From Marchantia polymorpha subsp. ruderalis (lineage: Eukaryota; Streptophyta; Marchantiopsida; Marchantiales; Marchantiaceae): a stretch of 64,000 nt of DNA. The position numbers and the translations under genes are program-made. Numbering within the stretch: position 1 is the stretch's first letter; each line of letters begins with the position of its first letter. Below, in pieces: positions 11,420-24,115 of this stretch. The notes beneath the pieces were generated by a model that was not told where the DNA came from, searched no databases, and saw nothing but the letters and a program-made list of their open reading frames with translations. The DNA is taken from the NCBI GenBank assembly GCA_037833965.1, contig AP031356.1:4052501-4116500 (forward strand). Reading direction: 5' to 3'.

Positions 11420-12108
11420 GATCCTAATTCCTTTATCTTGCCTCCTACATTGCTCATCATTGAAAACAAATCTCTCATTGAAAACAAATCAATGCATTAT
11501 GAAAAAGTGTCGAAATGTTGTACCCATCGAAACCCCTCAAACAGATGACGATACGTCGCGATTAAAATGCATCACTACGATGATTCCTTTTGTGAGTATG
11601 AACTCTTGCAACATCCCGACCATTTCACGACATGCATGGCGTTACCGTTAACACTTCTTTCGTCTGAGTGACATGGCGCAGTCAAAGTCCCTTTCTGCAT
11701 GGGACCTGACGGGCCTGGGCTCGGAAATGAGCGTGCGCATGATCAGAACCTCGTGCTGCACTTGTCGCAGTGAGATAGCATTCCGCTGACAATCACAACT
11801 CCGACTTCACGCTGCGAGCGAAACGTGTCCGCCCTGTGGATGACCCTGACGTGACTATGATCTACAGATACAAACATGACAAATGTTTAGAAAAACGTCG
11901 GTAGCACACTAACTTCGAAACTAATCGACTTGCGAATTGTTCTGTCCTAGCAAGCCCATGCTAGAAACTGTATATAATGTAAGGCTGGCCTGCTAGTCTT
12001 TCCATATGTTCATCACAAATCTTCACTCATCTTCACATCAGCAAGTTTCCAACTCCCACCAACGCGAATCCACATTCCAGCAACTGTTTAACGACCAATC
12101 CATCGACG
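11420..12108 (+). promoter_or_regulatory. Promoter of LEA-like copy 3
   Basis: Collinear with the copy 2 promoter. It contains ABRE ACGTGTC at 11823-11829 and TATA box TATATAAT at 11971-11978, with the same spacing to the start codon as in copy 2. Confidence 0.65.
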
Positions 12109-12541
12109 ATGTCTTCCAACCAGATGCAGAGCGCCAAGGACTCAGCTGCCCAAACCACGGAGCACACGAAGCAATCCGGAGCTGAGAAGACCGGTCAAGC
12201 ACAAGATCACGCCCAAGGAATGGGCCAGGCTGCCAAGGACAAGGCCAACCAGGCTGGACAAGCCACGTCCGATGCGACCCAGGCTGCCAAGGACAAGGCT
12301 GTCGAAGCCAAGGACAACACTGGCAATGCTCTGCAGCAGGTACTTTCCCATCCTCCGTTAGGAAATGTTGTGGCATAGTCCTCACGTGTTGTGAAAGTCA
12401 TGAATGTGGTGGTGCGAGAATCGCACTCTTTATTCTGAAGGGCACAGCTGACACTGGTAATGGTTGTGGATGTAGGCTGGTGACAAGGTGAAGGAAACTT
12501 TGACGAACGCCAAGGACGCTGTCACAGGAAACAACCAATAA
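12109..12541 (+). CDS. LEA/KIN-type small hydrophilic stress protein, copy 3
   Basis: Exons 12109-12339 and 12476-12541 with a 136-nt GT-AG intron encode a 98-residue, Lys/Ala/Gln/Asp-rich LEA/KIN-type protein. It differs from its sisters by Ser for Phe in KQSGAEK. The second exon encodes AGDKVKETLTNAKDAVTGNNQ and ends in TAA. The promoter is of copy 2 type while the 3' flank is alpha type like copy 1, so this gene is a mosaic of the two unit types. The expected role is a disordered protectant under dehydration or cold; ABA control is inferred from the ABRE. Confidence 0.9.
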
Positions 12542-13829
12542 GTAGACGTCGAGTTGTAGTGCCTCCTGTCCTGATGACAGTCAGATGTTCTCAAGAATGG
12601 GGGTATCAGATTAGAATGGAGCATATCCGAGAACACAAGTCCATGTATAGCATGAATCTGTCATCACTCTTAGAGTAGAACATGAGGACGACTGCTAGCC
12701 CTTGCGGAGGATTGTAGGGGAGCAATTTTAGGACCAGTATGTATGTAAATGTGACCAAAATCGACTTGTCTTTGTAAAATAAATTCTGAAATTCTCGCAA
12801 TTCTACTGTCTGCAAACTAACTTCAGCCTCAACTCAATGGATCAAGTTTTTTAACATGTCATGTACCATTCATATCTTTTGAAAAGTTACGTTCGGAAGA
12901 AATGTCACAATTCTGTATTCAGTTTTGTAACGCTTGATAAATTAATCATTCACACATATTTGAATATAAAATACATCCCCGTGCAAATTTAATATCTACC
13001 ATAATATTGTACATTAATATGTCTAATACAAAAATATATGGAAAATTATAAAAACTTATTATATCTATTAGCTGATGAGCAAAATATCTCTCGAGGTAAA
13101 TCAATTGTTAAAACCAGTTTCACGCAACAATCTGATCATAATTTCAATTTGTACTCTATAAGCGCGGAAATAGATAGTTGAGAGAAAAACTGCTTGTTAA
13201 GCGCATATAAATGACATAAGCGCATTTACATGCGCTCATGCCACATGTAAATGTCAAGTTGGGTAAGTTTAATACCTACAAAATTAGGAAAATTGTGTGG
13301 AAAAATTCAAAAATGCAAGAAAATCGTCAATTCATGAGAGAAAAAAATGTTCTGAGCTCACTCTCTATCCCAACGTAAAATATGTCACCCTGCCTGAAAA
13401 ATGATCAAATTTTTGTATGTACAAATGTACATGAAACCTATCATCTAGCTATTAAACTTCTTTGCATTGCACTAACAAGTGAAATAATAAGCTGCAGAAT
13501 ACAGTAAACATTGGTACCCCTTGTACCTAATATGAAATACTTTACTTATTGTGCACAAGTAGAATAAAAAACCCATTGTTACTTACATTTCCTTCTAGAA
13601 AAGCAAAGTTATAATTAATAACTTAGTTAAAAAATTAAATATATAATAATTTATAGCAATTTTTCAAAATATAATCTTGGCTTCTAATATCGCTCTTATT
13701 GAAAACACTTTTTTGCATTATACTTTTGTCTTGGGTTTGGTCGGATGAGGATATATTATGTTCCCAAATGCATTAGTAAGATTAGGTCTTTAGTGAATAG
13801 GAAGTATTTTTACTACCTACCAATGTCAA
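12542..13829. other. Alpha flank of copy 3, then AT-rich spacer
   Basis: 12542-12830 is the alpha-type 3' flank, with polyadenylation word AATAAA at 12778-12783. The rest to about 13829 is AT-rich DNA without a supportable gene. Confidence 0.65.
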
Positions 13830-14267
13830 ATGAAATGCATGGCGTTACAGTTTCTTTTGTCTGATTGACAGATCGCTGTCTAAATTCTTTCCTGCATGGG
13901 ACGGAACAGACTTGGGCTCGGAAATGAGCGTGCGCATGATCAGAACCTCGTGCTGCACTTGTCGCTATGAGATAGCATCCCGCTGACAATCACATCTCCG
14001 AAGCCACGCTGCGAGCAATACGTGTCAAGCTTGTGGATGATCCTGACGTGAGTGTGACGGACAAATACAAACATGGCACATGTTCAGAAAAGAGCTCATC
14101 TGATCAATCTGTGAATTCATGTGTCCTCGTAAGCCCATGCTAGTAGATGTATATAAGGCTGATCTGCCACACTTACAGTATACAATCAACCACATCTCAG
14201 CAATTTCTCACTTTCATACACCTGGGATTTCAGTTGCAGAATTCTCGTAACGACCAATTCATCGACA
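13830..14267 (+). promoter_or_regulatory. Promoter of LEA-like copy 4
   Basis: Contains ABRE ACGTGTC at 14020-14026 and TATA box TATATAAG at 14150-14157. The upstream block with 'ttacagtttcttttgtctga' and 'catgggacggaacaga' is closer to the copy 1 promoter than to those of copies 2 and 3. Confidence 0.65.
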
Positions 14268-14700
14268 ATGTCTTCCAACCAGATGCAGAGCGCCAAGGAC
14301 TCAGCTGCCCAGACCACGGAGCACACGAAGCAATTCGGAGCTGAGAAGACCGGTCAGGCACAAGATCACGCCCAAGGAATGGGCCAGGCTGCCAAGGACA
14401 AGGCCAACCAGGCGGGACAAGCCACGTCCGACGCGACCCAGACTGCCAAGGACAAGGCCGTCGAGGCCAAGGACAACACTGGCAATGCTCTGCAGCAGGT
14501 ACTACCCCACCATACGCGAGGAAATGTTGTGGCATAGTTCTCACGTCTTGTGAATGTCATGAATGTGGTGCTGCGAGGATTGCAATCGTCTCTCTGAAGG
14601 GCCCAGCTGACACTGCTAATCGTTGTGAATGCAGGCTGGTGACAAGGTGAAGGAAACATTGACGAACGCCAAGGATGCTGTCACAGGAAACAACCAGTGA
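14268..14700 (+). CDS. LEA/KIN-type small hydrophilic stress protein, copy 4
   Basis: Exons 14268-14498 and 14635-14700 with a 136-nt GT-AG intron encode a 98-residue LEA/KIN-type protein. It differs from copy 2 by Thr for Ala in ATQTAKDK. The start ATG and the splice sites are in the same places as in the sisters, and the stop is TGA as in copy 2. The promoter resembles that of copy 1 while the 3' flank is beta type. The role is inferred from composition and family: a small cytosolic or nuclear disordered protein produced under desiccation, cold or ABA. Confidence 0.9.
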
Positions 14701-15017
14701 GTAGCGATTTTGATGTCTCGTCCTGTCAGCAGCGACATGGAACTTATGTCATCTTCGCCCTTTTTAGTCAACCATGGCGTTGGCTTTTGTACAGTAGGCC
14801 GCCTTTTTCCCACTTACCGAGCTTGAAGTAGAGGAACGAAAAAGGAAAGAAGTTTTTCCTCGAGCATGAATGTTATCCAATAACGCCAGGACAGCTTTGC
14901 TATTCGCTTGTCCGTGACCTGTACATGTCAACGTACATATTTGAAGTAAATATTTGAACAGATTTTCATACTATTTATCTGTCAAGATTGTACCATCCGG
15001 TAATTGGCTCCTTGTTC
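14701..15017 (+). repeat. Beta-type 3' flank of LEA copy 4
   Basis: Nearly identical to 4889-5213 after copy 2, including 'ccatggcgttggcttttgta' and 'ctgtcaagattgtaccatcc'. The match stops near 15017. Confidence 0.8.
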
Positions 15018-16979
15018 GAATCGAGGTTATTTCTTTCAAGCAGACTCTATTGTTGATGCATCAATGCTAGTGAAATCTTTGAGCGTTTATGCGTAAATAG
15101 TAGTTACTCGGGAGCGAAGTAAGTAAGAAAGGGAGGATAGATGAACACTATCAAGCCTAAGCAAAATGTGTAAGAAAGAAAGAGAGAGTTTATTGATGAA
15201 CGTGTACATAGTTAACACGGTCAAGTGGTTATTTAAATTGTATATATAAAAAATACAGAAACATCGACAATTGGTGAAAAACTGATAAATTTTAAAACAT
15301 AACTTTCCTAGCAGCAATCTTACTTACATAAAAAGATAGAAATTTGACCAATAAAATTAAAAGCAATGACACATGAAATATATCTACTCCACTTTTCCAA
15401 AATTTGAATTTTTATTTATTTATCTACTTTAAAACCCCGGAAAATAGCACGAATTGGTTAACCACAACTAATACTTGATATAATACTTGTGCGTCACAAA
15501 ATGTCGGTTATGCACATAATTAGAGAACCTTACTCTCGCATTGTAAACTTGCTATCTTTCTCATCCCAATTGAACAATCAATTGCTGAAAACTGTGTTGT
15601 CGAAGTATTTCATCCATCCACAATCTCGAAGAGACCTCCGTTCCGACTTAGAGTGTACACTGCCTGATAAGCTTGTGCCACTTGTCACCAAATGATTGGT
15701 TTACGCTGCAAACGATACATGTCAATAGAATCAGTAAACGGGCAGACCTGCCCTCACAATTTGTGAGACTGACATGTAGGAGACAGACACGTGGACAGTT
15801 TGTCGTCTTCTCACTGAGTTGACAGGATCTCAATTAGATCAGAAATTACTTTGGTTTTGGAAGCGAGACCCCTCCACCACCATCGCATCGAATCTTCTTC
15901 ACCAAATAAAAAACAAGTTAGTGTAGGTAACTGCTTCAGTACCTAATGAATTTGTAGACCGATGAAAGCAAATATGTGGATGGGACTAGGAATCCGTGGA
16001 ATCAATGATGTATAAATTCAATTATCTATGACATATGGTTTATTTATTACCAGAGCTTTGAGTCATTTTTGTCAAATGGATTGTATCAACTAATGTTACG
16101 TATGGCAAATAGAAACTAAAATATTATATGTGATTTTATAAAAATGGCTTGCGTGTAATCTAATATGCCAAGAATTTTCATTTTATTTTGTAAAGATGTT
16201 AGGATTCATAATTTTATTATTACTCAAGAAAAGAGAAATGAGAAGATCTCTTCTGAAAATCCAGTTTTTATTTATACAAGAATATGTGTAATCCCTCCAT
16301 CCAAAATCTTCTTATTTATGACATATAATGAATTTGTATGTAACAATTTTCTAATCTTATGATATGAACTGCAAACATGGGATTGCCAACCTTATGTTAG
16401 AACGAAATGAAAGCCTATGCAATGATTCAAATGGATCTTTATGACATTAAAAATTGTAACATAATAACATATGATTAATCGAATTTGAGTTGGATGAATC
16501 ATGCAAAAGCCAAATTTATCGATGCAAGAAATTTATTCGATATGAATGAAAAGCTTTGATGCATGTTCATATCACGACTTGTGAACTTTCATCCTTCTAG
16601 AGAAAAAGTATATACATGGACTTTTATTGAAAGATCAACTCTCTTGAATGGATGTACCTGTAAGGATGATCCTTGTAGCATGTAAAACTAGCTATGAGGA
16701 TTGATCCAGCAAAAAGAATCAACTATTCTCGTTTAAATTTGTGATCAAGAAGGAAAAACTTGAAAGCGTGTGTATTTTTTGAAACAATAAGATTTCCATC
16801 TATGTTCTTTGTATACATCTACATCTTTGTTTATATCATATTTCGGCAAAATGTCATGCATTACAATCAAATATTTTTTTTTATTGATGCCAAGGATAAA
16901 AAAAGAAAAAAATACTGGATGACGAATTATGTGTTCATTGAATGAATTGCAAATTGAATTGATGCAAAAGAAAGCAGAT
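15018..16979. other. Intergenic, no gene seen
   Basis: AT-rich DNA with short open frames only (all under 70 codons). None has a recognisable domain or splice context. Confidence 0.6.
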
Positions 16980-17052
16980 TTCCGTTGCCGGGACTTGAAC
17001 CCGGGTCGCTCGGGTGAGAGCCGAGTATCCTAACCAACTAGACTACAACGGA
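16980..17052 (-). tRNA. tRNA-Glu (anticodon CTC)
   Basis: On the - strand the 73-nt sequence folds as a standard cloverleaf. The acceptor stem is TCCGTTG with CAACGGA and discriminator A. The D loop contains GTTGGTTAGGA, the anticodon stem-loop is CGGCTCTCACCCG with anticodon CTC, and the T arm is CCGGGTTCAAGTCCCGG. The B box GGTTCAAGTCC is intact. CCA is not encoded, as expected for a nuclear gene. A run of four T on the transcribed side (16966-16969 in + coordinates) gives the Pol III terminator. There is no intron. Confidence 0.97.
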
Positions 17053-19300
17053 TATGCAACTGATTAAGTCTACAAGCAATATATTCCAGACCATTATCAT
17101 TCCTCCTAAAAAGTGATCTTATATTAGTTACAATAGCTCACTTCATGAAGATGTATTCAAGTGAGAAGCTAATGAAAACTTTCTCAACATCCATTTACGA
17201 TACAAGAACAACATCTCATGCACAAGAATCCCGTCAACAACGTCAATTATGGGATTATTCTGCAAAAGACTATAGGCAATATATAAATATTTTGCTACTT
17301 ATAAGTCTAACTTTTCTACAAAACTTATCAAACATTCTTGCATCTTATCAAACATTTTGCAATCTAACATCCATGGTCTTCTGTGTCTCCATACCGAAGT
17401 GGAGGTACATTCCTTGTATGAGCTATTTGTTGTACCTCGCGGGTTAACTATGGTACGTAGGTGTACTGTATGTTGCTACAGAGACAAATTCCACATAAAT
17501 TAACTTGACAGAAATGTCTTGGGAGGAAACAGTAACAATGTGGGCACACGTGTAATATTAAATCAGAGACACAAGGTAAAGAGAAAGTCTCTTTCGAAGT
17601 TGACAGAACGCTACGATATATTGATGTTACAGATCTCGAACTGTCAGCTCGAAAGAGATTAGACAATTCCGTTCTACCTGACAACAAGACGCAGGAAACG
17701 AGTCAATAAATGTTTGCTTCACCATGCTCTATGTGGACCAGGCATCCTTCAATTTTACAGAAGATGTGAATCTAAGATGATACACGGGTGGATGATCTGC
17801 TAAGTTCCGTCGCTGTGAAATATTTTTTTCTCAATTGTACCTCTGAAATAGAGTCGGTTCAGGGGATGATTGCACATTTGCTAGTTCCTGCTCGTGACCT
17901 GTAATATTTTGGCCTGCGTACAAGTTTCCATAGCCTTCTGACCAGCCTGCACCAACAATTCACCGTGTTACGAAGTTGTGGGCCGTTACACGCAGCCGTA
18001 ACAAGAACCAAATGCCAAGAATCGATTCTTAGCATTCGGGAGATAAGCTGCTCGTAGGCTCGTCACGTCAGCTAGTGATTGCTGGCATGAATGCATGTGC
18101 TGATCAAGTGGGTAAGAGGAATTTTGGCTAGAACATGCAGAAAGTGACTTCTCGAAGAGCATGAATCGAAGTGAAAACAAACTCAGAGTTTGTCTTCATA
18201 CGGTGATTCGATCATTTGGAGATGTCATCGATGCCAGCGACACCCAGAAGCTATCGACACGTCCCGAAATCAATTCAGTAGGTGCGACCTTGACTAGCCA
18301 GTGTGTCAACAAGTAGAGAAAAGAGATTTTGGCAAGTGGATTTACATCTACTCTCTTTGACTGCGACCGGATAACTTCAGTATGATCTGAGCCAATTCTT
18401 GTTCCCAATGTCAGTGTAAAACCCTCCTATATTATGATACAGATCAGGTTAATCTTCAAGCATGCACCTACAAATGAAGTTCCATTATCTACTTCCTACA
18501 GTCCACAGAAGGCGTGTCCAGCCAGCTGTGAAGTTATTTATCACGCTTGAGACAACTCAGGCCCTTTAGAGACCTGGCATTGTGTAAAATGGTTGACCAG
18601 GGAGCAAGTATGTTACCGCAATAGAGGGACCTTATGGTTAGCTCCTACCTCAACCACTTTCTTTCAAGGCGACAGTTTAACTCTGCTGGAGTATGGTTGG
18701 CATCATACGAGCTGGCTTTACAGCAAGAGCTTTTAGTGGACACTATAAATGAACTGTCTACATGACACATCATTTACAAGAGTGGTCATGCCCAAAATAA
18801 TTAAGTACCGTAGCAAAAAACGAACGAATATACGAAGGTTCAACTTAACGTACAAATATATCAAATGCCAATATAGCAGAAAATTTGTGCAACCGAACAT
18901 TCAGCTCAAAAGGAAAAATAGGTACTATACACGATCGCGTCGATCAGCCTCGATTAATGAATGGATCGGAGGGGGATTGAGGAACCGGAAGCAAGTGGAG
19001 CCTGTGGAGGTAAGAGCCTTCGACGAGGTAACTAGCCACTGCGGTAGGATAAAAAGCTGCAGCTTTTCGTGAATGCTAATACTCTTATGCACCACGCACT
19101 GGCCTCTTGCACTAGATCATCACCTGCTACCGGATGAAATTTTCCATTTGCATGCCCTGGGTTAGGACGAAGTAAAACGAGTTCGTGAGGGCTATGGGAA
19201 ACACTCTTCTCTGTTGTTTTCGGGTATCAACCTTGGATGTCATTCCTAAATCAGATCATCACGTGATGCCGAGGAGATAATGGACCCACCTGCGCACGAG
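17053..19300. other. Intergenic, no gene supported
   Basis: Mixed-composition DNA with short frames only (the longest is about 107 codons at 18749-19072, basic, with no recognisable domain). No family, splice pattern or conserved neighbour supports a gene. Confidence 0.5.
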
Positions 19301-19735
19301 CACATTCGGTGTACGATCCACTAATAGTTTACAAGGTTTCCCCCATTACGGACAGAACCTGGAACGTGTCAAATTTCGTCGAAATGCCGTGAATGCTAGC
19401 AACCTGGACGAAATGAAATTTGGCACGTGGTGCCGTCTTTCTCTATTCTTGGTCCTCACTCCAATTCCATTTTGGGTTGTCGTGATCTGCTCATCCCTTG
19501 AGAAAATTTAGGAACAAAATTAATAGTTTAATAATTAATATATTATTTATGCTCATCCCTTTGCAATTGCCTTCAGATCGACACTTTCTTATATATACGT
19601 CTCTTCTTCCCAGCTTCATCACCTCCACTCACTCCAATCTACTCAGCTGTCTTCGTATACTTATTATCATTCGCAATCTTTCTGCATTTAGATCGTCTGA
19701 TTGTTAGGAATCGATCGGAAGATTCATCGATAATC
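19301..19735 (+). promoter_or_regulatory. Promoter of LEA-like copy 5
   Basis: Contains ABRE word ACGTGTC at 19364-19370, a G-box CACGTG at 19424-19429 and a TATA-like TATATATAC at 19590-19598. The rest of the promoter does not resemble those of copies 1-4, so retention of the ABRE word points to function. Confidence 0.6.
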
Positions 19736-20148
19736 ATGTCGTCAGACCAGTTGCAGAGCGCCAAGGACTCTACTGCTCAGAGCACGGAGCAGACCAAGAA
19801 TTTCGGTGTCGAGAAAACCAGCCAAGCTCAGGACAGCGCTCACGAGATGGGACAAGCTGTCCAGGACAGCAGTCAGCAGGCTGGACAGGCCACTTCTGAT
19901 GCTGCTCAGACTTCCAAGGACAAGACCGTCGAGGACAAGGACCACGCCGTCAACGCCCTGGAGCAGGTAAAGCACAATCCGTTTCTAAATTAGCATGCTG
20001 ATGATGAGTTTTCCCTTCTGGGTTCCCATATTACAGCTCAATGATCAAGAACGAAGGCTCAACGAGAGGTTCACTTGTGCAGGCTGGTCAGAAGGCAATG
20101 GAAACTTTGACCCAGGCCAAGGAGAAAGTCACGGGGAATGAGGAGTAG
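19736..20148 (+). CDS. LEA/KIN-type small hydrophilic stress protein, diverged copy 5
   Basis: Exons 19736-19966 and 20083-20148 flank a 116-nt GT-AG intron at the same codon position as in copies 1-4. The 98-residue product begins MSSDQLQSAKDSTAQSTEQT and ends QAKEKVTGNEE. It keeps length, composition and the QAGQATSDA core but differs at many residues, and its flanks share nothing obvious with the array. It is therefore an older paralogue that was not homogenised with the other four. The role is as for the family: a disordered stress protectant. A G-box and ABRE upstream suggest ABA control. Confidence 0.9.
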
Positions 20149-22250
20149 AGATCGAATATGAATCGATACTTGGGCACCCGTAGTCTCATGGATCCGCGGA
20201 TTTGAGGGTTCCTACCCATGCATGGGTTTGAAAGAGAGAACGAGGCGTGGTCTTTGGACATGATGGAGTCAGAGGAAGAGACGAGATACATGCAGATCAT
20301 GTACAGTTCCGATTATGGAGAAATGAAAGTGTATGGATAGTTTCAATTCCCGTGGCAATCCTTTTGTGTATATTTCATGGTTATGATAATTATGCTTGCA
20401 TGCAGTCTCCGCCTCCACGATGACAATATGATCTTAATTATTAATAAGCAGAACGCCCTTTCCTCTTTGTATTACCAGTCCTGTGAAATATGGTGAGGGT
20501 GATGAGGTGGCAGCGAGGTTTGGGACCTTCAATCTAATCATAAGCTGCTGCATTCCATACGTCCGACAATTTTTATTTCTTATCATTTTTTCTCTCCTGA
20601 GCGACTGTGAATCACTGAGGCAGTTACAAGATTGAGGAGCATGCAACATGTACCTGTCATGGGATGTTCATCATATTGGCAATGGAGGTTGAGGGTCTAC
20701 TCGAAGCTATTTTCCAACATAGATTAATTTTTGGGGACAGGCCGTGGCATAAAGTAGAATCTGATCCCATCTCATCCCTCGACCATTCTTCTTTTTATTC
20801 GGCGACCATGACCACAAACTCATACGAATTGTCCACCATATATTCTGTATGAACGTAGTCCTCCTTACTCAAGGCACCATTGCGGTTTTGAATGCTACAG
20901 AACTTAAACACTTAATCAAAGCTCAACCGAAGTCTACTGTCTTGAACTTTTGTGAAGAAGTCAACTTCATTCTCTTCAGTAAGCCTGGTGAAGGTTTGAA
21001 GACAAGAATTAATCCAATTCTCCTTACCACCAAATCAACACTGAAGAATCTCGTTTCGAATATGAGTGAGAACGGGGATTGAAACTAGCTATGGTTGAGA
21101 CTGAGGCTTTTCCTTACATCTTATTTGAGTTTGTCTGATCAATATTATGTGCGTTTCTTGCCGATGACATGCTCATTTCAAGTCATCAACTCACTCTCAT
21201 TTTCAGTCTGCCGTACCGTAGTCTTCCATGGTTATTCACAAAACCTATGAATAAGGTAGTAAATTGCACGTCATCCCTCTTTAGTTCGTTGGAAAAGTGA
21301 TTTTAACGTAGTAAACCCGAGTGACTAGCTAACCAGATCTTGCGCTAATAAATTAAGCGTCTACGAGCGTAAAGGTGAGGCTTAGAAGTATTCAGCGGCT
21401 GATGAGAAAGCTCCCTGAACTCGAACAAGCGAAACAGTTTTTCCTTCAACATTCAACTGGGCAAAATCCAACCAAAAAACAACTCCAAAATGAAATCTTT
21501 ATTGTGCTAGTAAAGATATACTTTTTCGATAACGGCGTTCCCTCCAAGTTGTTGTTCATATTTCAATGTCTTGTATTAAGTACTATATTATTTGTCCTAA
21601 TTTTCCGTTTCCGCAAACTACTTTCATTTTCTCAAATCCTGGTTATCTACTAGCTTAGAGTACCTGCTAATAGCTGACATTTACATAAGAATTAGAGGTA
21701 AAATTCGGAGACACTCTGCCAACTGGTATCCGTAGCTTTTGAATCTAGATCAAAACTAAGGGGTCCAAAAAACTCGTCAAATTGTTGTGCGGTCATCCTC
21801 TAAAAAGATTTTCATGTATCAAAAAATGACACGCAGAGAAAGTTGAACGCAAATGAATGATTTGAGAATCTAGAGTATAGAGTAATACATTCAACCCCCG
21901 GGTAGCAAATGAATCATTCAATCTTTGAAGTCTTGTAGCGATGTGTGTGCTCGCTCCAGCGAGTATTCGATTGCAAGCTGATGAAAGCATCCTGCGTTTA
22001 GACGAAAAGAGCCGCAGAATCAGCCATGAAAGCTCCGATGGCAATCGCGAATGGGTATCGAAGTATTGAACTTTCCGAAGGAGTGGGCACTGGAGAAGAT
22101 ACTAGAGGCGGAGATGGGAAAGGAGAATCAGAACTATTTTCTGCGGGAGCAAGAAGGTGGAGGAGAAGAAGATGGGGAGTGACCGGACAGGAAGTGGCGA
22201 CGGAGTGAGAGTGGTTAGAAAGTTGGATCTTGGAGGAGAAGCAATAGAAA
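20149..22250. other. Intergenic, no gene supported
   Basis: Several frames of 60-120 codons overlap each other without recognisable domains. 22080-22220 is purine-rich on the + strand (GGAGGAGAAGAAG type), which explains the long low-complexity frames there on both strands. Confidence 0.5.
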
Positions 22251-22259
22251 GAGATACAG

Positions 22260-23600
22260 GAGTTGATTGAGTAGGAGGAAGAGTTAATGTGAAGTCTAAA
22301 TAGCCCGCAAAATAGCACAATGCAATACCAAGATGAGCAAGAGAGAGAATAGAACATCAATATTGTTAAAAAAAGCAGACGGGTGCTGAAAAAACCACCC
22401 TTCTTCTATAAAACCACAAACCCCTCTTGCTTTAAAAAACTAATCTGTAAGTGATAATTACAAGAAGTAATCTAGACTCTTTTATATAATCTAGAACAAC
22501 TTGGGGGCAGAAAAACCTAATTCACTAAACCAAAGAAAAGTGGCAACGAAGTAGCATCTAATCTTGGTTTGTCATCAAGTAAACTATCAAATTACTTGGT
22601 GAACAATTTTTCTTCACGTCAAAAAATGTCTCACTTGAAGACAAATCAGTAACACTTGCATCTTAATGTCTCAAATTTTTTTTCATCTACTCTACGTCAA
22701 TCAATCTTCCATATACGAACAGCAGCTCCCACTTGACTCCAATTTAGTTAGTGCATAGTCTCAAATATCCATGATGACAACCTTCGTGAACATGTACGCA
22801 GGATTTATCTCACCTCCGATCTTTCTTAAAGACAAAGTCATGTAATCTAGCAATTCACGTATATAGTGTTACTTCAACTTGATGTGCTTTGTTATTGAAT
22901 GAAACACCATGTTCTTTGCTCAACACAAAGCACTTTGACTGTCGGTGTAGAGTGCTAAGCAATCTTGATTGTTTTTAACATCCTTCAAAAAACTGAAAAA
23001 CCACACCATTTCTTTCTCAGCTTCCAAAGGAGAAAGTAGAAGTGGTAGAAATATGTAGAAAGTGCTACACAATTTTGCAATCTTCACATTTAATTCACAG
23101 TTGTACCTCCCCAAGTACTAATATAAGCAAAAGTGTTCTTTCAACTATCCAAATCACGATCAAGTTTTGCATCAATGAAAGCTATTAGACTCACACTGCT
23201 TTTCAAGTATCTTAGCAGCCATTTCACCATCTTCCAATGTGCAGTACTGGGATTCTTCATGTAACGACTCATTACTCTCACTACGTTGTTGGGTTTCCTA
23301 TGTTGATATGGTGCATAATGTTGCATACATGATACTCTCAACTGCCAAGGAATAGAACACAGTTGCCATATAGTCTTGCTGCTCTTTCGTTTTTGCTACT
23401 TGAGTCTTTGACAGCTTGAGTTGTACTCAAAGAGGTGTGAATCTTGGTTTAGCATCTTGCATGTAAAATTGATCCAACACCTTGTTGATGTTTTTGTTGT
23501 GTGACAAAATAAGAGATAACCAACCATACACTTTTAGATACCAATTGGTGTCTTTACTCATACTCACTTGCTTTAGACACCACACCAGTTGGTGTCTAAA
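22260..23600 (-). mobile_element. Ty1/copia fossil, 3' part (end of pol and LTR-like sequence)
   Basis: On the - strand, 23341-23141 encodes a copia reverse-transcriptase C-terminal block (words like MKNPSTAHWKMVKWLLRYLK) and 23114-22920 the RNase H block (EAEKEMVWF...LYTDSQSAL). A polypurine-rich end and LTR-like sequence follow towards 22260, including 'gatgagcaagagagagaata'. The same LTR word recurs at about 47966, next to a copia-type primer-binding site, suggesting the two ends of one element. It is badly broken (many breaks) and old. Confidence 0.7.
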
Positions 23601-23602
23601 AG
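23531..23602. repeat. Inverted repeat, 21-bp arms
   Basis: 23531-23551 (cttttagataccaattggtg...) is reverse-complemented with two mismatches at 23582-23602. Each arm also contains the near-palindrome ACCAATTGGT. It lies at the join between the copia fossil and the Ty3 fossil LTR. Confidence 0.7.
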
Positions 23603-23619
23603 AAAGAAGTACAAGCTAG

Positions 23620-24115
23620 TAGCAAACTGAAGTAAATAGGTATGTACAGAAAAAGAAAATTAAAGCATTGTATATATGAACAAGATTGAATGTACAAGCA
23701 CAAAGACCGCTGGTTTGCACTCGTCAAGCGGGAGCCTCTATGAATCATGTTGACAAACCTTGAGGCGGAACGGCTATGGAGTATATCATCTCCACTTCAC
23801 ACATGATTCTAGAAAAAGTTAAAACTACAAGGCCAAGAAGCTGTGCTAAGTATGTCATAGGCTATGACATACTTAGAATGAAAGAGCTATGACTCATAGC
23901 TCTTTCATTATCAAATGCAGATGATACAAGGCTCAAAATATAGCCTACAAGAACAATACAAGAGCGTCACACTAATTGTTATCTAACTTGTGTTACCAGC
24001 GTCAGTTGTGCAAAATGAAATTTGTCCCTATAATCATCAAAACCTGTCAAACATCACTAGGACATGCAGACATGCTCTAGGATCAGGGCATTAGTGCATG
24101 ACAGTTGTCGTGACA
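23620..24115 (-). repeat. LTR-like terminal repeat of the Ty3 fossil (3' end)
   Basis: Matches 47390-47790 in the same orientation through several blocks, such as 'cttcacacatgatt', 'ctcatagctctt', 'tatcaaatgca' and 'ttagtgcatgaca'. The pair brackets the Ty3 coding remains, as two LTRs would. Boundaries are approximate and divergence is high, which implies age. Confidence 0.6.

Noticed and set aside
22026-22360. Overlapping frames of 60-120 codons on both strands
   Set aside because: Explained by purine-rich low-complexity DNA.
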